The notes beneath the pieces are model-generated. The model was given only the letters and a program-made list of their open reading frames with translations, was not told the origin of the DNA and did not search any database. Below, piece after piece: positions 1 to 6,866 of a stretch of DNA of 6,866 nucleotides; position 1 is the first letter of the stretch; each line of letters starts with the position of its first letter. The DNA is from Candidatus Omnitrophota bacterium (GTDB lineage Bacteria > Omnitrophota > Omnitrophia > Omnitrophales > Aquincolibacteriaceae), in assembly GCA_023819025.1 (NCBI GenBank), contig JAMWDC010000117.1, positions 1-6,866 of the forward strand, read 5' to 3'. The position numbers were made by a program, and so were the translations under genes.

Positions 1-1
1 A

Positions 2-289
2 CGCGTCCAGGTAGGCAACCCATAGGCGTTCCGCAGGGGCCTCGCGGTAACTACCGACCCCGGTCGGTGTCCCATCTTCTTTACTGAACCGCTCTTCAAG
101 ATCCGCCTCGCTCTCAACCGTAGCCCATTGCGTAACTTTTCTTACATAACGGTCTTCACGGCGGCCGGTCGAGGAATTATCCTGTCCGTAATCCAATCCT
201 AAGAGCGTTTCCGGACATCCCACGCGGTTAAAAACTAAGGCATTGAGAACTTTTTCGCCGTTACCGCTAAAGAAGGCTATCATCTGGCG
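2..289 (-). repeat. B12 with substituted YWxDD motif, and the truncated B13
   Basis: B12 (289-29) reads GEKVLNALVFN but has DYGQD where the other units have YW or W, because a GGA glycine codon replaces the tryptophan codon. It also has ERFSKEDG in place of the usual HHG or YFG ending. B13 (28-2) begins RLWVAYLDA, which matches the start of a unit (compare TAVLYLDA in B1), and is cut by the window edge. The array therefore continues outside. Confidence 0.8.
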
Positions 290-3200
290 GTTTGCATCAC
301 TTCCGCGCCAAACGCCGGCATTCGTCGGGATTGAAGTCCCGTGATGGGATTCAAGATCGGACACGGTCGGTAAGGTTGCGTATTGCGTCAATTTCCGCAG
401 ATTGAGATCTTCACGCCGCGCGGTTCCGGTCTGATCCGCCCAATAGTCCATGGCAAGAATCGAGACGCCGACTGTAGCGGGATCAAAGATTACGCTATTG
501 AGTACTTTTTCGCCGCGTCCGTCAAAGAAGGCAATCCTTTCCCGGTCAGGATCAGTTCCTGCTAGTGCGCCGGCGCCGCTCGGAGTCCCCGTCCCATGAT
601 GTGTTTCAACCGCACTCTCGGTCCTTGATGTGGTCCACTGACTCAGTTTACGCAGAATTTGATCTTCATGCCGGGCCGTTGCCGGATCATCGGTCCAGTA
701 ATCCAATGACATCAGGGATTTTTCCTTCCCGGTCCTGTCAAAGGTAAGAACGTTGAGAACTTTTTCGCCGACAGAATCATAGAAAAGCGTGTTGACTCGA
801 TCCGCGTTTATTTCGACAAGCGGGATACTGCCGATAGCATCTGCAGTCACCAAATTGGCTCCAAACACAGTTTCGACATCATCCTCGGTCTTCTGGGTTG
901 CCCACCGGCGCACCAACCTCGTATTGAGGGATTCATTCCTCGAAGTGGCCGGATCATCCGTCCAATAATAGGCTGCGGTCAGAAACTCAACGCTGCCGGT
1001 CTTGTCGTACTCAAGGGTATTGAGATTTTTTCTGCCGAATGCATCCAGGAAGGAGGTCCTCGTACGATCTGAAGGTTCACCGCCAAATACCCCGCGCCCC
1101 GTTGGGTTGAAGCGCCCGTGGTAATCTTCTAGATCAACCTCAGTTCTCGTGGTCAACCACTCGCGCATCTTGCGAAGATACTGATCTTCGCGGCGGATCG
1201 TTGAGGTATCATCGGCCCAGTAATCAAAGGCCACGAGTTTTTCAACATCGCCAAGATTATTAAAAAGTAAGGCATTGAGAATTTGGTTACCTTGCCCATT
1301 CCAGAAAAGGATCCGGATGCGATCTGCATTTGTTCCACGCAGAACACCTACGTTCGTGGGAATCGTGGCGCCATGATGCGTCTCTAAATCAACTTCGGTT
1401 TTATCCGTTGCCCATTGACTCATCTTTCTGCTGAAAGTCGCCTCCCGGCGCGCGGTCGTAAGATTCTCGGCCCAATAATCGAATGCGAGGAGGGTTTCGG
1501 GATTCCCGAGTTCGTCAAAGAGCAAGGCATTGAGAATGTTTTCGCCTCGATGGTCAAAGAAAGCGGTGCGTTCCCGGTCGGCCTCCGTGCCGGTAAGCGT
1601 GCCGACCAGTGTCGGTATGGAAATCCCATGATGGGTTTCGAGGTTGGCTTCAGTCTTGGATGTGGACCACTCGCGGATCCTCCGGAGCATGTGGTCTTCA
1701 TGGCCGGCCGTGGTCGGATCGTCCATCCAGTAATCCATCGCCTGCAATGACTTCACCTTGCCTTCTTGATCGAAGACTAACGTATTCAGTATGTTTCGGC
1801 CGTAGGGATCAAAGAAAACAATCCGCTGACGTTCGGCATCCGTGCCCAGCATCGGTGTAAGCACCGAAGGCGTGGTTGTACCGAAATAGGTTTCAAGGTC
1901 GGCCTCGGTCTTCTGGGTCGCCCACTGACGTACTTTCCGTATACAATTGTCCCCTGGAACTGCCGGCCAATAATCCACGGCAAGAAGCGACTTCACATAC
2001 CCCTCGTCGTCAAATAGTAAACTATTCGCAATCCGACCCTCGGATCCGAAGAAGTGAACAGCTAATTTGGCAGAATTATCCTCTGTATCCGGTACGGTTG
2101 GCGCTGTTGAAGTCGAGGCACCATAGTAGGTATCAAGGTAGGCTTCGTCCTTTGCAGTTACCCATTCGCGGACTTTGCGAATTCCGCTGTCATCCGTCCA
2201 GTAGTCATAAGCAAGAAGTGCGGCCTCCTTGCCCTCTTTGTCATAGCGAAGGACATTCAGGGTCCTCGTCCCTAATGCATCCATGTAATATGTAAACTGC
2301 CTGTCCTCATTGCCCCTCTCCCCCTCCTTCGGTACGAGAGGCGCTGTTGCCGGATCCGATCCGTAATGACTGCTGATATCCGCACCGTCACCTGAATATT
2401 CCCATTCCCGGATCTTGCGGATGTAGAGATCTTCACGCTCAGGACTGGAGATATTGTCATTCCAACTATTAAAGGCCGCCAGCGATACGATGTTGCCCGC
2501 CGGATCATACCGTAGCGCATTGAGCACCTGATCCCCTTTCTTGCTCACATAAACCGTAGACACAGGCTTATCCGAGCCTGAGACATAGGCGCCTGCATAC
2601 GGCACACTCGGATCGGTTCCAAAGTATGTATCCAGATTTGCCTCGGTTGCGGTTGTTGCCGTCTGGCGGAACATCCGAATATTGAGATCCTCCTGAGGCG
2701 CGCTCAGCGCATCGTCATTCCAGTATTCATAGCTCACAAGGGAGAAGCGGTCTCCGACATTACCTAACAAGTTGACTCCCCTGAGGCCGTCAGGATGAAA
2801 GTAGAGGATCTGGTCATAAACAGGAGCCGGTGCCGATGGAAATTCATCTGTGCTCAAATAGGGTGTTTTCGTTTGGGCTTTTGAAGTAGGCGTCAGGACT
2901 CCAAAGAAGGTATCCAGATCCGCCTCATTCTTCTGAGTACGCCAGATTCGGATTTTTCTGACACGCTGATCTTCACGCCTTAACGTTGCGGCGACATCAT
3001 CCCAATAGGCATAAGATTCGAGTGTGGTACGTCCGGACCGGTCTGTTTTCAATCGGTTCAGGATTTTGCTTCCCGTCGCATCGAGATAAAGTACGGCCGT
3101 CCGTGTTGCAGGAGGCGGAATCACCAGTCCTGCCAGATCCGCAGGCACAGAACCCTTGTAATAAGCGTACTGAGTCATGATGCGAATGTGATTTCTGCCG

Positions 3201-6200
3201 GGCCAGAACGCATTCACGCACAGCCGCTCCGCAGTCGTTCCTGTCCCGTCGTTGGCAAAACCAATCGAGACACTTGCGCGTTCATTCCCATCGATATAAG
3301 TCCGGCTGTTTCGTTGCGCGATCGATATCCCCGCCACATAGGATTCCACTTCGGAACGCTGCGCGCCGGTGGAAAGCTGAGTGCTCAAGGAACTCGAATT
3401 CGCGGGTGTCAATTCAAGATGATCAATACTCTTAAGCAATCCGCCAATATAATTCATCTTGGAAAGTGACCGGACTGTCGTGCCGTCGTCTTCAAAGTCC
3501 AACGTGAACTGGGGACGCTTCGAGGCATCCAAATACGTCCGTGATGTTCGACCGTCCAACGTCAAACCGTTCACCAGGGGATCCAGCCCAGCAAAGGCAT
3601 TGATGTTGGTTTCTATGTTCGTTTTCTGAGACGCGGAAAGCTCGAGATTATCAACAATAAGGCCGTCGGGGCTGAACCTTGAAAGGGATTTTACGCTCAT
3701 CCCGTCATCTTCAAAGACAATCGAATAGAGCGTATTTTGAGCGTTGTCCACCCTCACCCGCGCCATCCGTTGGCCGGTTCCGACTAGAGCCACGGCTGCA
3801 TCCAGATTCGTAAGGTTACCGAGCTGGTTCTTGATATGCGGTTTCTGCAAGGCGGTCAGGTAGAAATGATCGATCGCTTCAAGACTGCCCGTGGTCGGAT
3901 GACGGATGAAGCGGACTAGGGATTCCACATCCCCATTGTCTGCAAAAATTACGGCATAGACCGACTGGCTCGAAGCATTCGTCCTGACAAAGGTTGTTTT
4001 CGGACTCAAACCGATCGCTGTCGCATACTGGGCTGTCGAATCGTATCGGTAGGTTCCAGAGAGAAGTTTATGATAGAATTGCAGGTCTTTGATTTCCGGG
4101 AGCCTCTGCGACTGTAAATCATCTCTTGAGAACTGCGTGGCGGCACTCCAGTCCACCCCGACTGTCGAGAGATTCTCAAGGGTGCGGTATGAAATCGAAT
4201 CCCAATCTGCCAGTTCGTTGGCGATCTCCAGATCCACGGTGTCAGCCGATAACTGATCCGTAGGCATAGTCTCGTCCTCGAGTGCGGTGACGTCATCGAC
4301 CGCCTGGAACTGGGACGCCGCCGGATTGTCGGTTTCCAATAGCGGCGAAAAATCGCTGCGGGATGCATCATAGCTTGACGTGGGCATCTCCATAAAAGGA
4401 AGATCATTCGCTGCTTCAATCCTGTTCATGTCCGGATCTTCACTCACAACTGATTCCTGTTCTTCGGCACCGCCAGCTTCTTTCGGACTTTCTATTTGAA
4501 CCGGTATCTGCTCCGATTCTTCAAGACCCACCGGCGCCTGCGTTTCTGCGGCAAGAGCGGTTCCAGAGGCCGGCTGCTGACCACCCGAATTCGTTTCTCC
4601 GGCACCTTCGAAGGTCCGGTCATATTCGTCCGCATCTTTCAGGGCTTCCTTGGCCGCATTCATGAGACCCTCCATGTCGCCCTTGAAATTACTGAGTCGG
4701 GTATCCGCGTTTGCAAGTTCATCCTGAAGTGCCGGAATTTTGGCATTGAAATTGGCCTGTTGTGTTGCGAGCACCGACTGGACATTGTCAAACGCCTGCT
4801 TTTTTTCGAGCCATCCCGTCTTGTAACCGCTGTATTCCGCTTTTAGTTCTTCATTGACGCCCGGAGCGGCATCGAATGCGAGGGACATCGCGTTGTCAAA
4901 ATCCTGCATTCTCGCGTGGGCAAGGTTCAACGCTGTCTGAAACTCGGTGTACTTTGATGAGAATTTGACCAAAAGATCCAAAAGCTCATTGCCCTTGTCC
5001 TGATAATTGCGGAAGACCCTCTCGAGATAGTTGTACGCATGCTCCATTTTCCGTCGGGCCTCCCTGTAGGCCCTCTCCTTCTCTTCCACCTCGATCCTGA
5101 TATCCTCGACCCGTTCAAGCGAGCGCTCATAGGCTTTTGCGGCGTCCCGGAGTTCCTGAAGCTTCACTGGATCCGTCGGATCTGCGTTATGAGCGGCGAG
5201 TTTCGCCTGCAGGTTCGCAAAGGCGTTATTAAGCCCCAACACCCCACTGCCTGGGTCATCGGTCGTCTGCGCCGCACGGAGATCGTTAACCGCTGTTACA
5301 TATTCACTCAATCGCGCCTGAAATTCGCCCTTTCGCTCGGAATAATAATGGATGGCGCTTTCCAATAATTCCGAGGCTGACTCAATTTCTTTTTCCGTCT
5401 GCTTCAGTTCCGTCTTGGCCTCTTCCATTTCTTCGGCTTTGAGTTCAAGCTGATCGCGCGTAGTCAATCTCAAATCACGGATCTCGAGGGCGGCCATACC
5501 GTCCACACTGGTCCTAAAAGCAACAAGACCTGTATGATGATCATTGACGGCACCGATCACAGCGGGCAGATTCCCGCAAAGCTGGATGCGGACCAAATTC
5601 AGCTCATTTTCCGCGCCTGTTTCTAAACTGAACCAGACCTGATAAACCTGATGGGCGATATTAAACTCGACGCGCCGATTCGCGATGGCGCCGAAGGCTG
5701 CCATCATCGATTCATAGGCGCCGACGAAGCCTTCAAATTGAGTACTCCATTCACGGCCCCGCGCAATCGCACGCCCGCTGGCTTCAAAAAGCTCCTCATA
5801 CATAGCCATAAGATCTTTCATCGTCGTCTCAACCGTACCTATTTGAGTCGTCACAGCGGCGATATCCTCCTCGAAATTTGCCTTGCGGACCGCAAGATCA
5901 GCATCTTCAGCCACCAAATAGTTTTTCACCTGGAAGAGGACATTTCGTGCAGTTTCGTACTCCCCAAGGGCTTCGGCAGAGAGATGGCTTACATTTCCCG
6001 AAGACAGGGTTATCACAGTATCGATCTGCGTCCGCAGGAGACCGCCCGCTGTCATGAGTTCATCCGTCGCAGCCATCAAATCCTTTGCCCGTATGATGAG
6101 TTCCTGCATGTTCGCCTGATAATCCCTGAAGGCCTGCGTCAGGCGGTCATAATTTTGGATCAAACCGTTTCGGGCGCCGGCAAATTCCGGCAGTTCCTTA

Positions 6201-6865
6201 TCAAAACTTACGGCCTTGATTTCCTCCATCATACGGATCGAACCGGCCAACTCTTGGGCCGCGGCATCCAGGGCGTCCTTGTTGGCAGGTATCGGACTTG
6301 AGGTATAGGCTGTCAAAGCCGACTCAAAGTCTCCAGCTGTTTTATTCAGTCCATCCACGGCATGGGTTTGAGCGAGGTGTATGGATTCCATAGAGTTTCC
6401 ATAGGTGCCGGCGTGATATTCCAGCTCGTCCGTTTGATCTTCATAGGCTCCTAAAGTTTTTTGGAGCGCTTCAAAGGATTTGTCATACGCTTCCCGCGCT
6501 CGGTCGTAGGCTTCGACTTTCTTGTCGGCCACCACTTTTTTCTGACCATGATAAACCACCAGGGCTTCAAGATCGCGCACCGTCATTTTCAGATTTTTCA
6601 GATCCGGCGCACCAAGAGGTTCGGGCTGGATCAGATCGCGGTTCTCCCAGGCTTCCGAGAGGATATCCGTCAAAACCCTCGAAATGGAACCTGCCAGTTT
6701 TGTTTCAAACTGCGTGCCTTCGGGCAGCATGCCCGGCGCACTGATCATCGAACTCATCTGATCATAATATTCGCCGCCCGTGGAGTAGATATCATAGGAC
6801 GTTTTTTCCGCTTGGATCGCATCCTTCAAGGTCGCGGTGCTTGTGCTCAGTACTTCATCCTGCGC
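2..6865 (-). CDS. Interior of a giant repeat protein, partial at both ends
   Basis: One minus-strand frame (codons whose plus-strand triplets start at positions 2, 5, 8 and so on) stays open for all 2288 codons. I translated it through the window and met no stop. There is no start, stop, ribosome binding site or flanking spacer, so the gene overruns both edges. Domain order is a helical coiled-coil region (residues 1-748), an acidic linker (754-874), a transition segment (875-960), four A repeats (961-1254), then twelve full B repeats and the start of a thirteenth (1255-2288). Coding status is supported by protein-level repeats conserved in frame over thousands of bases. Only four cysteines are present, and no obvious membrane segment or catalytic motif. 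The function is not recognised. By architecture it could be an extracellular stalk, adhesin or cell-surface structural protein, but that is inference. The D-x-x-G strand-turn pattern recalls YD/RHS repeats, though the 85-residue unit is far longer than a normal YD repeat. Confidence 0.96.
290..1831 (-). repeat. B6-B11: regular 85-residue core of the array
   Basis: Five of the six units are exactly 255 bases long; B9 is 267. All carry recognisable FFD/FYD/FLD/FW-type, LN, DYW or YYW, R-K or R-R, W/Y and E-T/E-S motifs. B7, B8, B10 and B11 are especially alike and share the PT-N-x-G or PTxxG loop followed by a D-R motif (for example PTNVGVLRGTNADR in B7). B6, B7, B10 and B11 end the helix in HHG. 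B9 is the outlier, with ETVFG and a longer loop (SIPLVEINADR). The close match and constant length point to comparatively recent tandem duplication or homogenisation. Confidence 0.85.
1832..2302 (-). repeat. B4-B5: shortened B units with a contracted loop after YWxDD
   Basis: B4 (2302-2072, 77 residues) and B5 (2071-1832, 80 residues) keep the frame and core but lack the usual xTxRRED stretch between DYW and RK. B4 goes from DYWTDDSG straight to IRKVREW, and B5 reads DYWPAVPGDNC then IRKVRQW. Flanking copies have the full version. These look like in-frame loss of 5-9 codons at one loop rather than sequencing errors, since all neighbouring motifs remain in frame. Confidence 0.75.
2303..3103 (-). 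repeat. B1-B3: diverged, long-loop founder-side B units
   Basis: These three units sit next to the A repeats and are the least regular, with periods of 95, 84 and 88 residues. The core is kept: YLDATGSKILN with AYWDD in B1, GVNLLG with EYWNDD in B2, and VLNALRYDPAG with SWNDN in B3. The loop after the helix is long and proline/threonine-rich, for example TKTPYLSTDEFPSAPAP in B1 and PSVPYAGAYVSGSDKP in B2. B2 has lost the second F-D-x-x-G (it reads LLGNVGDRF), and B3 replaces the helix block K-T-E-A-D-L with SGDGADI. Their divergence suggests they are older than the C-terminal-side copies. Confidence 0.8.
3104..3985 (-). repeat. A repeats: four degenerate tandem units of about 67-79 residues
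   Basis: The approximate units are A1 3985-3755, A2 3754-3542, A3 3541-3305 and A4 3304-3104. Each begins with a strand such as RTYLDASKR (A3) or RTYIDGNER (A4), followed by the signature F-x-D-D-G: FADNG in A1, FEDDG in A2 and A3, FANDG in A4. A1 to A3 then read V-x-S-L-V/S-R/K-F/M, a loop, and an amphipathic block such as IDHLELTPA or VDNLELSASQKTNI. The spacing between the F-x-D-D-G phenylalanines is 77, 73 and 79 residues. A4 is the most diverged after its signature (TTAERLCVNAFWPGRN) and merges into the first B repeat. Sequence identity between units is modest, so these are old copies. They share the Y-x-D ... F-D-x-x-G ... S-L core with the B repeats downstream. Unit phase was set at the residue aligned with the first Arg of B1 and is a convention. 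Confidence 0.75.
3986..4243 (-). other. Transition segment before the repeat array, unassigned
   Basis: Residues about 875-960 follow the acidic linker and look folded. They contain three aromatic clusters (ADWDSISYRTL, VDWSAATQF, LQFYHKLLSGTYRYD) in a mixed helical pattern. The segment ends in LGLSPKTTF-like sequence leading into the first A repeat. It has no F-x-D-D-G motif and is not clearly a repeat copy, though it may be a decayed one. Its boundaries are approximate and no family is recognised. Confidence 0.5.
4244..4606 (-). other. Acidic low-complexity linker
   Basis: Residues about 754-874 are dominated by Glu, Asp, Ala, Ser, Pro, Gln, Gly and Thr. I count 26 acidic residues against 3 basic ones in 121 positions. 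It opens with a Gly/Ser/Gln-rich stretch (GAGETNSGGQQPASG) and continues with clusters such as LEESEQ, EEQESVVSEDPD and ALEDETMPTD. It lies exactly between the coiled-coil half and the repeat half, so it most likely acts as a flexible, extended spacer. Such composition is expected to be disordered. No export or cleavage signal can be read from it. Confidence 0.75.
4622..6865 (-). other. N-terminal-side helical / coiled-coil region of the giant protein
   Basis: Residues about 1-748 are rich in Glu, Ala, Leu, Lys, Gln and Asp, with few prolines and heptad-like spacing of Leu, Ala, Tyr and Phe. Typical stretches are AYDRAREAYDKSFEALQ (around 6512-6462) and VEEKERAYREARRKMEHAY (around 5090-5030). 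Long alpha-helices forming coiled coils or spectrin-like bundles are the natural reading. Many helices carry Tyr or Phe at core positions, as in AYE, NYD and DYQ. Helical runs are broken by short Gly/Pro/Ser loops, for example SSPIPANKD near 6290 and DDPGSGVLG near 5250. This part would serve as a rod, spacer or oligomerisation element before the repeat array. The upstream end is cut by the window, so whether a signal peptide or another domain precedes it is unknown. The helical call is by eye; no specific family is recognised. Confidence 0.75.
5474..5686 (-). other. Probable beta-rich insertion inside the helical region
   Basis: Residues about 394-464 differ from the helices on both sides. 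They alternate hydrophobic and polar residues (VYQVWFSLETG, then ELNLVRIQLCGNLP), contain Gly, Pro and His turns (AVNDHHTG), and end with ALEIRDLRL as charged helix resumes. The segment holds the only cysteine and one of the few tryptophans of the helical half. A small beta domain or a hinge between two coiled coils fits. No family is recognised. Confidence 0.45.
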
Positions 6866-6866
6866 A

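Larger units (their letters stand above)
2..3103 (-). repeat. B-repeat array: twelve full tandem units plus a partial thirteenth
   Basis: The consensus in order is D-R-x-R, then FFDxxGxxxLNxLxFD, xxGxxxSLLAxDYWxDD, xxTxRREDxxLRKxRxW, xTxKTEADLETxxG and a PT/G-rich loop. Units are B1 3103-2819, B2 2818-2567, B3 2566-2303, B4 2302-2072, B5 2071-1832, B6 1831-1577, B7 1576-1322, B8 1321-1067, B9 1066-800, B10 799-545, B11 544-290, B12 289-29 and partial B13 28-2. Likely structure per unit is three beta strands joined by D-x-x-G turns, followed by a helix (RRED to DLET) and a variable loop. The array is still running at the left edge, so its true copy number is higher. A structural, adhesive or ligand-binding array is plausible by analogy with other giant repeat proteins. 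I do not recognise a named family; the strand-turn part recalls YD/RHS repeats. Confidence 0.9.

Noticed and set aside
567..576. A perfect GC-rich palindrome (gcgccggcgc) as an operator or terminator stem
   Set aside because: It is only ten bases, has no T-run, and is explained by Ala-Gly codons in the loop of B10.
383..747. Two adjacent plus-strand frames of 60 codons each
   Set aside because: They are shadows of B10-B11. Their sequences do not repeat with the 255-base unit at the protein level in any meaningful way, whereas the minus-strand translation does.
2..3103. Regularly spaced repeats as a CRISPR array or satellite DNA
   Set aside because: The unit is about 255 bases, diverged at the nucleotide level and conserved in reading frame, which is a protein repeat rather than short identical repeats with unique spacers.
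2..3103. Calling the protein an RHS toxin
   Set aside because: D-x-x-G turns resemble YD repeats, but the unit is about 85 residues with a helix, and no RHS core motif or toxin tip is seen.
4006..4419. A 137-codon minus-strand frame in another phase
   Set aside because: It overlaps the linker and transition segment of the giant frame, is Arg/Ser/Ile-rich out-of-frame translation, and would require the main frame to be interrupted, which it is not.
5651..6301. A 216-codon open frame on the plus strand
   Set aside because: It lies exactly codon-on-codon opposite the giant minus-strand frame. It is open only because that frame rarely uses TTA, CTA or TCA there. Its translation has no domain-like pattern, while the minus strand gives clean coiled coil.
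4622..6865. An internal ATG in the helical region as the true gene start
   Set aside because: The frame and its helical, coding-like composition continue upstream to the window edge, and I saw no convincing ribosome binding site with a preceding stop. An internal start cannot be fully excluded.

Overview
The whole window is the interior of one very long protein-coding gene on the minus strand. Read from 6865 down to 2, one frame runs for 2288 codons with no stop. Neither its start nor its stop is present, so the gene extends past both ends. I see no second gene, RNA gene, promoter, ribosome binding site, terminator, insertion sequence or CRISPR array. Open frames on the plus strand and in the other minus frames are short shadows of this gene.

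The protein has five parts, from N to C terminus; residue 1 is the codon at 6865-6863. (1) Residues about 1-748 (6865-4622) are long charged helices of coiled-coil type, interrupted near residues 394-464 by a segment that looks beta-rich. (2) Residues about 754-874 (4606-4244) form a strongly acidic, low-complexity linker with 26 Asp/Glu against 3 Lys/Arg. (3) Residues about 875-960 (4243-3986) are a short transition segment that I cannot assign. (4) Residues 961-1254 (3985-3104) hold four degenerate repeats of about 67-79 residues ('A repeats'), marked by F-x-D-D-G. (5) Residues 1255-2288 (3103-2) hold twelve full copies and the start of a thirteenth of a repeat of about 77-95 residues, most often exactly 85 ('B repeats'). 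B repeats are marked by FFDxxG, LNxLxFDxxG, DYWxDD, RRED, RKxRxW, TEADLET and a closing PT-rich loop.

The A and B repeats share a core in which a Y/F-x-D strand leads to F-D-x-x-G and then S-L. They look like two branches of one module that grew by tandem duplication. The B array continues past the left edge of the window, so the full protein is longer than seen here. The three-part plan of coiled coil, acidic linker and long repeat array, together with only four cysteines in 2288 residues, suggests a secreted or surface-anchored stalk or adhesin-like giant protein. That role is inference: no signal peptide, anchor or catalytic motif lies inside the window.

The organism cannot be named from this sequence. 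Base composition is roughly balanced, the uninterrupted coding is bacterial in style, and enormous repeat-bearing genes are known from groups such as Omnitrophota, Planctomycetota and relatives. An uncultivated bacterium of that kind is the best guess, held with low confidence.
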